Assembly: GCA_029821755.1 (NCBI GenBank)
Contig: JALGSV010000006.1
Span: forward strand, 1-64,000
DNA: 64,000 nucleotides
Origin: Candidatus Zipacnadum vermilionense
Lineage (GTDB): Bacteria; Armatimonadota; Zipacnadia; Zipacnadales; Zipacnadaceae
Direction: 5' to 3'
Positions 1-8,353 of the stretch are shown piece after piece. The notes beneath the pieces are model-generated. The model ran no database searches, had not been told where the DNA came from, and was given only the letters and a program-made list of their open reading frames with translations. A program made the position numbers and the translations under genes. Every line of letters starts with the position of its first letter. Position 1 is the stretch's first letter.

Positions 1-1
1 G

Positions 2-100
2 ATCCAGCCGGTAGCGATGGAGGAGGGCCTGCGGTTCGCCATCCGCGAGGGCGGCCACACCGTAGGAGCCGGCGTGGTGACGAAGATACTCGAGGAGTAG
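2..100 (+). CDS. tuf: Elongation factor Tu, C-terminal end (partial)
   Basis: Only the last 32 codons are in the window; the rest lies upstream. The fragment contains [13 protein letters not shown] and ends [11 protein letters not shown], the closing beta-strand of EF-Tu domain 3. EF-Tu is the cytoplasmic GTPase that brings aminoacyl-tRNA to the ribosome. The order tuf-rpmG-tRNA-Trp-secE-nusG downstream is the common bacterial one and supports the call. Nothing can be said about the GTPase domain from this piece. Confidence 0.93.
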   Translation: MQPVAMEEGLRFAIREGGHTVGAGVVTKILEE

Positions 101-242
101 GGAGCCTCCCCCCCCCCGGCGCAGGCAGCCGTGCGTTGTCTCCTCCCGCAACGGGTAGGGACGGGGAGGGGCGCAAGCCGCAGGCGGCAAGGACGCCGGT
201 CGTACGGGAAACGGCTAACAGCCCGGAAAGGGGCTGCGGAAT

Positions 243-404
243 ATGGCACAGACTAAATTAACGCTGAAGTGCGGGGAATGCGGAGGGCAGAATTACGTGA
301 CCTCCAAGAACCGCCAGAACGTCACCGAGCGGCTGTCGTTGAGCAAGTACTGCCGGGCCTGCCGCAAGCACACCAAACACGGCGAGGCGCGGCTAGCCCG
401 CTGA
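243..404 (+). CDS. rpmG: 50S ribosomal protein L33
   Basis: A 53-residue protein, the usual L33 length, starting MAQTKLTLKCGECG. It has two CxxC pairs (CGEC near residue 10 and CRAC near residue 38), so it is the zinc-binding form of L33. The LTLKC start, the central Y.TSKNR segment and the SLSKYC segment are family signatures. It sits 142 bases after tuf and 17 bases before the tRNA-Trp gene, in the conserved tuf-rpmG-trnW-secE-nusG order. The gene is short and easily missed. Confidence 0.95.
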   Translation: MAQTKLTLKCGECGGQNYVTSKNRQNVTERLSLSKYCRACRKHTKHGEARLAR

Positions 405-421
405 GGCAGGACGGCCGGAGT

Positions 422-497
<76 letters not shown>

Positions 498-639
498 GTT
501 CGCGTTTGTAGGGACGCGTTTCGCACCGCGGCACGCGGCCGTTCGCGAACGCTCAGCGACCGGGCGGCCGGTGGCAGACGTCGCGAAAGCTGCCTCTAAA
601 GGGATGCAGGCAGTTAGAACCGAGGGAAGAGAGAATCGT

Positions 640-879
640 ATGGCCCTAGCCAAAGCACAGCGGATCGGGATGGGGGAGCGCCTAGTCAGGCCCTTCGTCA
701 AGCTCGTGCAATTCCTGCAGAGTGTGGGGCACGAGTTGCAGCGCGTGGTATGGCCCAGCAAGGACGAGACTTACGCCTTCACCGTGGTCGTCATGGTTGC
801 AGTGTTGGTGGTGGCCGCCTACATGGGCCTCCTCGACTTCATCATGACCGTCATTAGCAGGGCGTTGGGTTTGTATTGA
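640..879 (+). CDS. secE: Preprotein translocase subunit SecE
   Basis: SecE is the small membrane subunit that clamps SecY in the Sec channel. This reading is 79 residues, with the conserved amphipathic segment ELQRVVWPSKDET (around residue 40) followed by one hydrophobic helix, VVVMVAVLVVAAYMG. The ATG at 640 follows a purine-rich GAGGGAAGAGAG stretch and gives a typical length. An in-frame GTG at 571 would add 23 residues but has no visible ribosome binding site. The gene lies 30 bases upstream of nusG, probably in the same transcript. Confidence 0.93.
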   Translation: MALAKAQRIGMGERLVRPFVKLVQFLQSVGHELQRVVWPSKDETYAFTVVVMVAVLVVAAYMGLLDFIMTVISRALGLY

Positions 880-909
880 TCTGGCAGACCGCCGATTGTG
901 GGGACAACC

Positions 910-1470
910 ATGGAGTGGTATGTAGTACATACCCTCACGGGTAAAGAAAACAAGGTAAAGACGGCGATTGAGAAGGGCGTCGAAGCGCACGAGCTGGAAC
1001 ACCTGCTGGGGCGCATACTCATCCCCACCGAGACGGAGATTCGCTCCACCGGGGGCAAGCGGCGCGAAGTTAAGCGCAAGCTCTACCCCGGCTATGTGCT
1101 CGTGGAGATGGAGCTGAGCAACGCCATGCGCCATCTCATCCAGGAGACACAAGGGGTCACGCATTTCCTGACCACGCGCCTGGGCGACGGTCCGGCGGCG
1201 GCCGGCGGGGAGGGGCCGCGTGACGAGCCGGTGCCGCTTTCGCAGGCGGAAGTGGCTGCCATGCTGCACCGCGTCGGTGAGGAGGGCCAGAAACCCAAGG
1301 CCGTGTGGGCCACGGGCGAGGCCGTGCGCATTTCCGAGGGCCCCTTCGCCGAGTTCAGCGGGAAGATCACCGAGGTCAACATCGAGCGTGAGACGGTGAA
1401 GGTGCTCATTTCCATCTTCGGCCGCGAGACGCCGGTTGAGGTGGACTTCACGCAGATTGAGAAGATTTAG
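910..1470 (+). CDS. nusG: Transcription termination/antitermination factor NusG
   Basis: NusG binds RNA polymerase and links it to Rho or the ribosome. The protein is about 186 residues. The N-terminal NGN domain has MEWYVVHTLTGKE and the PGYVLVEMEL strand. A short linker with acidic and proline residues leads to the KOW domain, GEAVRISEGPFAEFSGKI, ending in the VEVDF strand. The ATG at 910 follows GGGGA (900-904); a GTG at 898 is possible. About 190 bases of repeat-containing DNA separate it from rplK. Confidence 0.96.
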   Translation: MEWYVVHTLTGKENKVKTAIEKGVEAHELEHLLGRILIPTETEIRSTGGKRREVKRKLYPGYVLVEMELSNAMRHLIQETQGVTHFLTTRLGDGPAAAGGEGPRDEPVPLSQAEVAAMLHRVGEEGQKPKAVWATGEAVRISEGPFAEFSGKITEVNIERETVKVLISIFGRETPVEVDFTQIEKI

Positions 1471-1659
1471 GGGCGCCCCACCCCCTGCTCCCTCCCGGGG
1501 CGCAGACGCCTTTCCAGGGGAGAGGATGTTGGGGCCCGTAGGGACGCGAGGGGCCGGGCTTGCCGGTCCGCCCTCTCCGGGGAACCGGGTAGCGCGGGCG
1601 GAAAGGCCCGCGCTACGCGAGACACCGGCGCCACCGGGAGCGACCGAAGGAGCAAGACC
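1471..1659 (+). repeat. Intergenic region with palindromic repeats before rplK
   Basis: No gene is seen. It contains a perfect 11-bp inverted repeat, GTAGCGCGGGC at 1589-1599 and its complement at 1606-1616 with a 6-base loop. This resembles the GC-rich palindromes seen elsewhere in the window (13048-13082, 13807-13887, 48013-48091). Just after it, at 1622-1638, is ACACCGGCGCCACCGGG, which looks like a collapsed copy of the ACCGGCG-type palindrome found at 14525 and 45001. Confidence 0.7.
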
Positions 1660-2085
1660 GTGGCTAAGAAAGTTGTCGGATACATCAAGTTGCACGTACC
1701 GGCCGGGAAGGCCAATCCGGCGCCGCCGGTTGGCCCCGCTCTGGGTCAGCACGGCGTGAACATCATGGAGTTCTGCAAGACCTTCAACGAGCGGACCGCC
1801 AACCAGGTCGGTGACATCATCCCCATCGAGATGACGGTCTACGCCGACCGCAGCTTCACCTTTGTCTGCAAGACCCCGCCCGCGGCCAGCTTGCTCAAGC
1901 GGGCCGCCGGGATCGACAAGGGCTCGCCTACCCCGGACACCGCCAAGGTGGCCGAGATTAGCCGCGAGCAGGCCCGGCAGATCGCCGAGCGCAAGCTGGA
2001 GGACCTAAACGCCCGGGACCTCGACGCCGCCACCAAGATTGTCGAGGGCACGGCGCGCAGCATGGGCATCAATATCGTGGACTAA
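1660..2085 (+). CDS. rplK: 50S ribosomal protein L11
   Basis: A 141-residue L11, full length, starting with GTG. The N-terminal domain has [20 protein letters not shown]; the C-terminal rRNA-binding domain ends [13 protein letters not shown]11 forms the GTPase-associated centre of the large subunit with 23S rRNA. It is 25 bases upstream of rplA, the usual pair. Confidence 0.97.
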   Translation: MAKKVVGYIKLHVPAGKANPAPPVGPALGQHGVNIMEFCKTFNERTANQVGDIIPIEMTVYADRSFTFVCKTPPAASLLKRAAGIDKGSPTPDTAKVAEISREQARQIAERKLEDLNARDLDAATKIVEGTARSMGINIVD

Positions 2086-2110
2086 CCGCCACCGCTAGGG
2101 ATGACAAGGA

Positions 2111-2809
2111 ATGCCAACGCACAGTAAGCGATATCTGGAACTGGCCGCCAAGGTGGACCGCACCGTCCGCTACCCCCTGGCCGAGGCCGTGACCTTGGCC
2201 AAGCAGACCGCCTCCGCCAAGTTTGATGAGAGCCTGGAGTTGGCCGTCAAGCTCGCCGTCAACCCCTCCAAGGGCGAGGAGAACGTGCGCGGGACAATCG
2301 TCCTGCCACATGGGACGGGGAAAGTGCCTCGCGTGGCCGTCTTCGCTGAGGGCGAGGCGGCCAAGGCCGCCGAGGAAGCCGGCGCCGACCGCGTGGGCGC
2401 GGAGGACCTGGTAGAGGCCATCAAGCAGGGCTGGAGCGATTTCGACATCTTGGTGGCGCAGCCGCAGATGATGCGCATTGTCGGTGCCCTGGGCAAGATG
2501 CTGGGGCCGCGCATGCCCTCCAAGAAGGCAGGCAATGTCCTGCCCGACCCGTCGTCAGCGGTGCAGCAGCTCAAGGCGGGGCGCGTGGAGTATCGGGTGG
2601 ACCGCAGCGGGGTCGTTCACGTCCCGCTGGGCCGCGCCTCCTTCACCGAGGAGCAACTGTTGGAGAACCTGCTGGCGATGCTGCAGGCCATTGTCGCCGC
2701 CCGCCCCAGCACGGTCTCCGGCCGCTATGTCCTCAGTGTAGTCATCAGCACCAGCATGGGCCCGGGGATTAAGGTGGACCTGGAAGACATACGGGCGAAG
2801 GCGGCGTAA
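2111..2809 (+). CDS. rplA: 50S ribosomal protein L1
   Basis: L1, 232 residues, standard length, with start ATG at 2111 after AAGGA. Family signatures are GTIVLPHGTGK near residue 60, MLGPRMPSKKAGN near residue 135 and the late SVVISTSMGPGIKVD. L1 forms the mobile stalk near the E site and in many bacteria represses its own rplK-rplA mRNA. It is followed by a 233-base leader before rplJ rather than a short gap. Confidence 0.97.
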   Translation: MPTHSKRYLELAAKVDRTVRYPLAEAVTLAKQTASAKFDESLELAVKLAVNPSKGEENVRGTIVLPHGTGKVPRVAVFAEGEAAKAAEEAGADRVGAEDLVEAIKQGWSDFDILVAQPQMMRIVGALGKMLGPRMPSKKAGNVLPDPSSAVQQLKAGRVEYRVDRSGVVHVPLGRASFTEEQLLENLLAMLQAIVAARPSTVSGRYVLSVVISTSMGPGIKVDLEDIRAKAA

Positions 2810-2849
2810 GGAACCTTTGGCTCCGGACAATCAAGCAGTTCTGACCCCA

Positions 2850-2990
2850 GACAGCCGGTGCGCTTAGTGCGTGTAATGGACCTTCCGGTCCGCCTGCCGA
2901 GGTCGGGATATGTCTCTTGCAGACTCGCGTGCCGGTCATGGCGCGCGGGCAACGAGAGCCCCGATTCCGGCGGCTCTCGTTTTGTTTTGC
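2850..2990 (+). promoter_or_regulatory. Putative ribosomal protein L10 leader (attenuator)
   Basis: The 233-base gap between rplA and rplJ contains GCCTGCCGAGGTC (2893-2905). This resembles the conserved loop of L10(L12)-binding leaders upstream of rplJ, which are known to bind the L10-L12 complex and attenuate rplJL. Upstream, GGACCTTCCGGTCC forms a perfect small hairpin. The leader ends in a terminator-like hairpin at 2953-2988. The arrangement supports autogenous control of rplJ-rplL. The match is by eye; a covariance search was not possible. Confidence 0.7.
2953..2988 (+). terminator. Intrinsic terminator within the L10 leader
   Basis: CGAGAGCC (2953-2960) pairs perfectly with GGCTCTCG (2972-2979) and is followed by TTTTGTTTT. 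It lies before the rplJ start, so it is the likely off-state hairpin of the leader. Confidence 0.85.
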
Positions 2991-3042
2991 ACTGAACGGC
3001 GGGGCACGTAGGCCCCGCCCTACAAGCCGAGGAGGTGAATGA

Positions 3043-3567
3043 ATGCCTACACCCCAGAAGGAACAGACGGTGGCGGTGGCCGCGCAGAAGGTGGCCGACT
3101 CGGCTGCGTTCTACCTGCTGAGCTTCAGCGAATTGAGTGTTTCCGACATGGACGGCCTGCGTGGCGAGGTGCTCAAGTCGGGGGCGCACCTTGAGGTGAT
3201 CAAGAACCGGTTGCTCAAGCTGGCCCTGGGCGAGGAGCTGAGCGGCCAGCTGGCCGACTCACTTACGGGGCCAACCATGGTCGCCTACTGTGCCGAGGAC
3301 CCGGTGTCTCCGGCCCAGGTGCTGTCCAAGTTTGCGAGCGATCACTCCGGGCTCGCTTTCAAGGCCGGATTCGTAGAAGGACGCGTGGTTACCGCCGCGG
3401 AGGCCCTCAAGATCGCGACGCTGCCCCCGCGGCAGTTTATCCTCGCCGACGCGCTCGGTGCGGTCCAGTCGCCGCTGAGCGGCCTGGTCGGCGTGCTCAA
3501 CGCCGCTATCGGTGAGCTGGTGTACGTCATCGAGGCGCAGCTCGACAAGCAAGAGGCTGCTGCCTAG
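3043..3567 (+). CDS. rplJ: 50S ribosomal protein L10
   Basis: L10, 174 residues, anchors L7/L12 dimers to the ribosome. The start ATG follows a strong GAGGAGGTGA. It shows the typical N-terminal half (VADSAAFYLLSFSEL, then LKSGAHLEVIKNRLLKLAL), the LTGPTMVAY strand and a C-terminal helix for L12 binding. It is 78 bases upstream of rplL and probably under control of the leader at 2850-2990. Confidence 0.96.
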   Translation: MPTPQKEQTVAVAAQKVADSAAFYLLSFSELSVSDMDGLRGEVLKSGAHLEVIKNRLLKLALGEELSGQLADSLTGPTMVAYCAEDPVSPAQVLSKFASDHSGLAFKAGFVEGRVVTAAEALKIATLPPRQFILADALGAVQSPLSGLVGVLNAAIGELVYVIEAQLDKQEAAA

Positions 3568-3645
3568 GGATAGAGACAACATGCGTAGGCGGGGAAGCCT
3601 GCGTTAGCCAAGGTTTTTGGGACAACTATTCAGGAGGAGATAACC

Positions 3646-4026
3646 GTGACCGTAGAGGAACTCGTAAAGGAAATCAGCGCGCTGAGCGTGCTGCAATTGG
3701 TGGAGCTTAAGGACGCCCTGAAGGAGTCCTGGGGCGTGGAGGCCGCGGCCCCGATGGCGATGGGCATGATGATGGCGCCGGGCGCCGACCAAGCCGCGGA
3801 GGAGGAGGAGAATGACTCCTTCACTGTCAAGATCACTGAAATCGGCCCCAATAAGATCCAGGTCATCAAGGGCGTTCGCGAGATTTCCAGCCTGGGCCTC
3901 AAGGAGGCCAAGGAGCTCGTGGAGAGCGCCCCGGACGCCGTCGTGGCCGAGGAGCTGACCAAGGAAGAGGCCGAGGCGATGAAGGCCAAGTTGGACGAGA
4001 CCGGCGCTACCGTGCAGCTTGTGTAG
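3646..4026 (+). CDS. rplL: 50S ribosomal protein L7/L12
   Basis: L7/L12, 126 residues, starting GTG after AGGAGGAG. The N-terminal dimerisation helices (TVEELVKEISALSVLQLVEL) are followed by a methionine/alanine-rich hinge (MAMGMMMAPGAD). The C-terminal factor-binding domain carries KIQVIKGVREISSLGLKEAK. It recruits elongation factors. The next gene is not rpoB, and a strong hairpin follows. Confidence 0.97.
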   Translation: MTVEELVKEISALSVLQLVELKDALKESWGVEAAAPMAMGMMMAPGADQAAEEEENDSFTVKITEIGPNKIQVIKGVREISSLGLKEAKELVESAPDAVVAEELTKEEAEAMKAKLDETGATVQLV

Positions 4027-4137
4027 TGCGGCCTTGCGCAAGGGCGGCCGTTGGCTTCGCAAGCGGGCGTTGTTCCCGGGACTGGGTCACTGAACCTGCG
4101 AGCCAGTGGACTAGCCGCTCAACCCAGCCGAACCGCC

Positions 4138-4175
4138 AGCGGCTGCCGAGGGAGACCCCTCGGCAGCCGCTTTGC
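4138..4175 (+). terminator. Strong hairpin after rplL
   Basis: A perfect 15-bp stem (4138-4152 with 4157-4171) has a 4-base loop AGAC. The T tract after it is weak (TTTGCTGTG). It probably ends the rpl operon and separates it from the hypothetical gene at 4279. Confidence 0.8.
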
Positions 4176-4278
4176 TGTGCGTGGACCTCGCCAGGGAAAA
4201 CGCGCTGTGCAGGCAGGAGGGCCGGCCCCGGCGGAGAACCTAGTCCTGAAAGGAATTCTTACCCGCAGGTGTACAGGG

Positions 4279-5124
4279 ATGTCAGACTACCACGATAGAG
4301 GCGAGATGCTTTGGGAGCAACTGCACCAGCTTCTGGAGCTGCCCGTGGTACCCCAGTTCAGCCGCGAGTTCTACGGGCTGATCGTGGAGTGGGCGGTGCA
4401 GGCCCAGGACCAGGCCCCGGCCGAGTGGGCTGTGCACCTGCTGGAGATCGAGGAACGATACTACCACCGCCTGCAGCGCGTGGAGGAGGGGGAGGCACCG
4501 CCCGCCACGCTCCTGGAGAAGCGGCAGATTGCGCTGGGAGTGCTCAACGAGCGCGTGGAGGGCGCCGGCGAGCAGCCCGACCGCGCCGGAGAGGTGGCCC
4601 GCCGGCTGATCCTGGCCGAGTGCTGCTACTTCCTGGAGCGTCCGGCGGAGGTCGTCGCCCACCTGGAGAGCGTCCTGAACGCGGGCGGTAGCGACCCGCT
4701 CCTGTCCTTCGCCCTGGGCCATGCGCGCTTCCTGCTGGCCCTGCGCAGCTTCGTCCACCTCCAGGTGCCGGGCGCCGAGTTGGTGATCGCCGATCAGAGC
4801 TCCCTGCAATCCCTGTGCTTAGCCGCCGTCAACGCTTTCGAGGGTGCGCTCACCGGCGGGCCCCGCGATGCGGAGATCCGGTGGTGGATAGGCCGAGTGC
4901 TGCTGACCGCCGGCTTCACCGAGCAGGCGCAGGAGATCCTCTCACAGGTGGAGGCTCCCGCGGATTTCTTGGAGGAATCGGCGCCGGGCTGCGAGCAAGC
5001 GCAACGCCAGTCAGCCCGGGGGATAGCTGCCCCCATCGACGACGCCGAATTGACCCAATTCATCCAGGGCATCCAGCGCTCTCATCCGCTTTCCCACCTC
5101 CTCTATCCCTGTGGAAAAGGCTGA
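4279..5124 (+). CDS. Hypothetical helical protein (TPR-like?)
   Basis: A 281-residue soluble protein, not recognised. It starts MSDYHDRGEMLWEQLHQLLEL and is almost entirely predicted helix, with repeated alanine/leucine-rich helical pairs (for example GEVARRLILAECCYFLERPAEVVAHLESVL, interrupted by glycines). This suggests a TPR-like or other alpha-solenoid scaffold. There is no signal peptide or membrane segment. The open frame extends upstream through the rplL terminator hairpin, so the ATG at 4279 after CAGGG is a safer start. It occupies the place where rpoB is usually found. Confidence 0.7.
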   Translation: MSDYHDRGEMLWEQLHQLLELPVVPQFSREFYGLIVEWAVQAQDQAPAEWAVHLLEIEERYYHRLQRVEEGEAPPATLLEKRQIALGVLNERVEGAGEQPDRAGEVARRLILAECCYFLERPAEVVAHLESVLNAGGSDPLLSFALGHARFLLALRSFVHLQVPGAELVIADQSSLQSLCLAAVNAFEGALTGGPRDAEIRWWIGRVLLTAGFTEQAQEILSQVEAPADFLEESAPGCEQAQRQSARGIAAPIDDAELTQFIQGIQRSHPLSHLLYPCGKG

Positions 5125-5133
5125 GGTAATGCT

Positions 5134-5161
5134 TTGATTTTCCCCGCTTCTTTGTTATAAT
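5134..5161 (+). promoter_or_regulatory. Sigma70-type promoter for the lipoprotein gene
   Basis: TTGATT (5134-5139), a 16-base spacer and a perfect TATAAT (5156-5161). It lies 48 bases before the lipoprotein start and just after the stop of the preceding gene. Confidence 0.75.
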
Positions 5162-5208
5162 TATGTGGTCGTGTGGACATTCGCAGTCCCCAAATGCTCT
5201 CGGAAAGG

Positions 5209-5526
5209 ATGGTCAAACGTATGCGCATACTGATGGTAGCAGTGATGCTGGTGGCCTTGATGGGTCTGATGGTGGGCGTCGTGGGCTGCCCGAAGAAGGC
5301 AGAGGTTTCCGAACCGATGATGCCCGGCCCGCCGCCGGCGCCGCCGCCGCTTCCGGCTGGCGCTGACGCCGCGGATGCTCCGGCGACCTCGGCTCCGGTC
5401 GCTCCAGCTCCCGACGCCGCTCCGGCTCCCGACGCCCCGCCGCCGCCTGGTGGCATGGAGCCGGCACCGAAGCCGGCGGCTGACGCCACGCCCCCGGTCC
5501 CGACGGGTCCTCCGCCCGGTCCCTAA
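5209..5526 (+). CDS. Small proline/alanine-rich lipoprotein
   Basis: About 105 residues. A KR-containing start and hydrophobic stretch (ILMVAVMLVALMGLMVG) end in VVGC, a lipobox, so the mature protein would begin at that cysteine and be lipid-anchored. The rest is a low-complexity P/A/D-rich tail (PPPAPPPLP, repeated AP and PDA units) with no fold evident, perhaps a wall-spanning linker. Start choice is uncertain: ATG at 5194, 5209 or 5221 all keep the lipobox. It has its own promoter and a terminator after it, so it is likely monocistronic. Confidence 0.75.
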   Translation: MVKRMRILMVAVMLVALMGLMVGVVGCPKKAEVSEPMMPGPPPAPPPLPAGADAADAPATSAPVAPAPDAAPAPDAPPPPGGMEPAPKPAADATPPVPTGPPPGP

Positions 5527-5609
5527 CACCGAGCCCTAGGACCTCACCGAACGCGAGAATCGGGTGTGTCTCCCTCGGGAGCGCAACCCGCAGACCTAAG
5601 CCAATGAAC

Positions 5610-5645
5610 AGGGCTGTCTCCACCAGGAGGCAGCCCTCTCTTCTA
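5610..5645 (+). terminator. Terminator after the lipoprotein gene
   Basis: AGGGCTG (5610-5616) pairs with CAGCCCT (5631-5637), extended inward by TCTCC/GGAGG-type pairing, and is followed by CTCTTCT. It lies between convergent genes (lipoprotein on plus, proB on minus). Confidence 0.65.
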
Positions 5646-5777
5646 CGACAAGCACAACAGCAGGCACAGCTACAGGCACAAAGGCAGGCGGAATGACAAG
5701 GGAAACGGCGGGGAGGGGAAGTCTCTGCGTGGCAGTGGACACCCCTCGCCTTAGCGCAGGAGGGGTAGGGGGTGCGG

Positions 5778-6908
5778 CTACCCCGCAATTACCACCATGT
5801 TGTCCCGGTGGATGACCTCGGGCGCGGCGGGGCGGCCGAGGAGGCGCGGGACCTCGCGGCTGTGCAGGCGCTTGATGCGGCGCAGGTCGGCGACGGAGAA
5901 GTTGGTAATGCCGCGCGCCAGCACCTGCCGTCTCGGGCCCAGCACCTCCACGAGGTCGCCCACACCGAATTCGCCCTCCACCTCCACTACCCCAATCGGC
6001 AGCAGGCTGGCCCCATCAGGACTGGTCAGCGCTCGGCAGGCGCCCTCGTCCACCAGCACGCGGCCCCGTGGTTCGCGGGCCGTGGCGATCCACATCTTGC
6101 GCCGCGCCAGCGGCTCGCCTGGCACGAAGAAGGTCCCGATGCGCTCCCCGTCCAGGACGCGGAGCAGGACGTTCTCCTCGCGGCCGTCGGTCATCACCAC
6201 CGGAATGCCGCACTCTACCGCCATCTCCGCCGCGACAATCTTCTTCTGCATCCCCCCGCTCGATTCGCGGCCACCGACTCCCGCCCCGAGTTGGCAGACC
6301 TCGTCTCCCGGCTGGACCAGTTCGATCAGCTCCGCCTCCGGGTAGCGCTTGGGGTCAGCGGTGTAGAGTCCCGGCTCGTCCGACAGGAAGACGAGCGCAT
6401 CGGCGCCGGTCTTGGCGGCCACGATGGCTGCCAGGCGATCATTCTCGCCGAAGGTCACGCCCTCCACCGAGATGCTGTCGTTCTCGTTGATGACCGGCAC
6501 TACGCGCTCCTCCAGCAGCGCCTCCATCGTGTTGCGGATACGCAGGTAGCGGGAGCGGTCAGCCATGTCGTCCGCGGTGAGCAGAATCTGGGCCGCCCGC
6601 AGACCGTGGGTGGCCAGCGTCTCCAGGTACAGACGCATCAACTCGGGCTGTCCCACCGCCGCCGCCGCCTGCCGCAGGCTGACGTGCTCGGTCTGGCCCG
6701 ACTGCAAGTTCAGGGCTCGCCGTCCTAGCGCGACCGCGCCGGAGACCACCAGCACGGTCTGAATGTCACGCTCGTGCAGCCCGGCCAGTTGCGTGGCGAG
6801 ACCCGCCAGGAAGGCGTGGTCCACCGGCTCCTCCCCGCACGCAACCATGCGGGTGCCGATCTTGATGACCAGGCGACGGACATGAGTTAGGTACTGGTGG
6901 CGTTCCAT
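5778..6908 (-). CDS. proB: Glutamate 5-kinase (with PUA domain)
   Basis: ProB phosphorylates glutamate, the first step of proline synthesis. The 376-residue length fits the kinase-plus-PUA form. The amino-acid kinase domain shows LVIKIGTRMV, VLVVSGAVALGRRAL, PVINENDSIS, FGENDRLAA and GGMQKKIVAA. The C-terminal ~80 residues, from RGRVLVDEGACRAL, form the PUA domain. It lies 112 bases downstream of proA on the same strand, so proA-proB is likely one operon with proA first. Confidence 0.96.
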   Translation of the reverse strand: MERHQYLTHVRRLVIKIGTRMVACGEEPVDHAFLAGLATQLAGLHERDIQTVLVVSGAVALGRRALNLQSGQTEHVSLRQAAAAVGQPELMRLYLETLATHGLRAAQILLTADDMADRSRYLRIRNTMEALLEERVVPVINENDSISVEGVTFGENDRLAAIVAAKTGADALVFLSDEPGLYTADPKRYPEAELIELVQPGDEVCQLGAGVGGRESSGGMQKKIVAAEMAVECGIPVVMTDGREENVLLRVLDGERIGTFFVPGEPLARRKMWIATAREPRGRVLVDEGACRALTSPDGASLLPIGVVEVEGEFGVGDLVEVLGPRRQVLARGITNFSVADLRRIKRLHSREVPRLLGRPAAPEVIHRDNMVVIAG

Positions 6909-7020
6909 GGTGGATCAGTCGTCGGTCGTCAGTGTCAGTCCAGGAGGCGGACCGTCTCTCGCCGACAGTGAATCTTGGTTCGCAGCGCTCGGCGGGCTGC
7001 CGTCCCCGCCCTGACTGACG

Positions 7021-8274
7021 CTATCCTCGCACCTGCCCCTCCCCTCGCACCAGGTACTTGTAGCTGGTCAGCTCCCGGACACCCATGGGACCGCGGGCGT
7101 GGATCTTGTCGGTGGAGATGCCGATCTCCGCGCCCAGGCCGAACTCGCCACCGTCGGTGAACCGGGTCGAGGCGTTGTGGTAGACACAGGCCGAGTCCGC
7201 CTCGCGGAGAAATCGCTCGGCGTTGGCCGCGTTGTCGGTGTAGATGGCCTCGGTGAGGCCGGAGGTGTGCGCGGCGATCTGCTGGAGGGCCTCGTCCATC
7301 GAGTCCACGACCATCACCGAGAGGATCAGGTCGAGGTACTCGGTGTCGAAATCCTCAGCCGTGGCCGGTACGCAACCGGGCACGGTAGCGCAGGTCCGCG
7401 GGCAGCCGCGAATCTCCACGCCCGCCGCCTGCAGGTCCGCGACGAGGGCTCGCAGCGCCTCCAGGTTGTCCTGGTGCACGTACAGGTTCTCCACCGCGTT
7501 GCACACGCCCGGCCGCTGCACCTTGGAGTTGTGGACCAGCGCGAGGGTCCTGGCCAGGTCGCAGGTGGCGTCCACGTAGATCTGGGTCATGCCGCGGTCG
7601 TGCTTGATCACCGGTACCGTGGCGTTCTCCACCACGGCGCGGATGAGGGCGTGTCCACCGCGAGGGACGATGAGCGCCAGGTGTTGGTCCAGCCGAGACA
7701 TGGCCGCGACGGCCTGGCGGTCGGTGAAGTCGAGAATCTCCACGCCGCTGCGGGGCAGACCGGTCTCCTCCAGCGCGTCCTGCAGCACCCCGGCCAGCGC
7801 CAGGTTGGAGTTGATCGCCTCCGAACCCCCGCGCAGGAGCGTGGCATTACCCGCCTTCAGGCACAGTGTCGCCGCGTCCACGGTCACGTTGGGGCGGGAC
7901 TCGTAGATGATCCCGATGACCCCCAGCGGCACGGCGACCTTCTGGAGGCGCAGGCCATTGGGCCGCGTCCACTCCTCGAGCACCCGTCCCAGCGGGTCGG
8001 GCAAGGCGATGATCTCCTCTACGCCTTTCGCGGTCTTCTCGATGCGCCCCTCGTCGAGCAGCAGGCGGTCGAGCATGGCCGAGGACAAGCCCTTAGCCCG
8101 CCCCGCCGTCATGTCCAGGGCATTGGCCTCGACGAGGTCGGCGGCCCGGCAGCGCAGCAACTCCGCCATGCGCGTCAGGGCAGCATCGCGCTGCTCGGTA
8201 GCGCTTACGGCCAGAGCCGCGCTGGCCGACTTGGCCCGAGCAGCGAGGAGGGCGACTCGTTCGGTGGTGTCCAT
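7021..8274 (-). CDS. proA: Gamma-glutamyl phosphate reductase
   Basis: ProA reduces gamma-glutamyl phosphate to the semialdehyde with NADPH. The protein is 417 residues, full length. Family motifs are VAVPLGVIGIIYESRPNVT, AGNATLLRGGSEA, LIVPRGGHALI and VQRPGVCNAVE, which contains the catalytic cysteine; the C-terminal end has DGGEFGLGAEIGISTDK. It works with the downstream proB; proC is not in the window. Confidence 0.97.
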   Translation of the reverse strand: MDTTERVALLAARAKSASAALAVSATEQRDAALTRMAELLRCRAADLVEANALDMTAGRAKGLSSAMLDRLLLDEGRIEKTAKGVEEIIALPDPLGRVLEEWTRPNGLRLQKVAVPLGVIGIIYESRPNVTVDAATLCLKAGNATLLRGGSEAINSNLALAGVLQDALEETGLPRSGVEILDFTDRQAVAAMSRLDQHLALIVPRGGHALIRAVVENATVPVIKHDRGMTQIYVDATCDLARTLALVHNSKVQRPGVCNAVENLYVHQDNLEALRALVADLQAAGVEIRGCPRTCATVPGCVPATAEDFDTEYLDLILSVMVVDSMDEALQQIAAHTSGLTEAIYTDNAANAERFLREADSACVYHNASTRFTDGGEFGLGAEIGISTDKIHARGPMGVRELTSYKYLVRGEGQVRG

Positions 8275-8353
8275 AATCTACACTCCCAAGATGGTAATTC
8301 CCGCCCCTTGCGGTCCCCCCTGCGTCACGGATACTGCTGTCCGTTTGCTTCCC

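Noticed and set aside
682-1752. A 356-codon minus-strand frame across secE, nusG and the rplK start
   Set aside because: Antisense to highly conserved genes; no domain.
4051-4278. Upstream extension of the hypothetical gene at 4279
   Set aside because: The frame runs through the strong rplL terminator hairpin, and the added residues are low-complexity.
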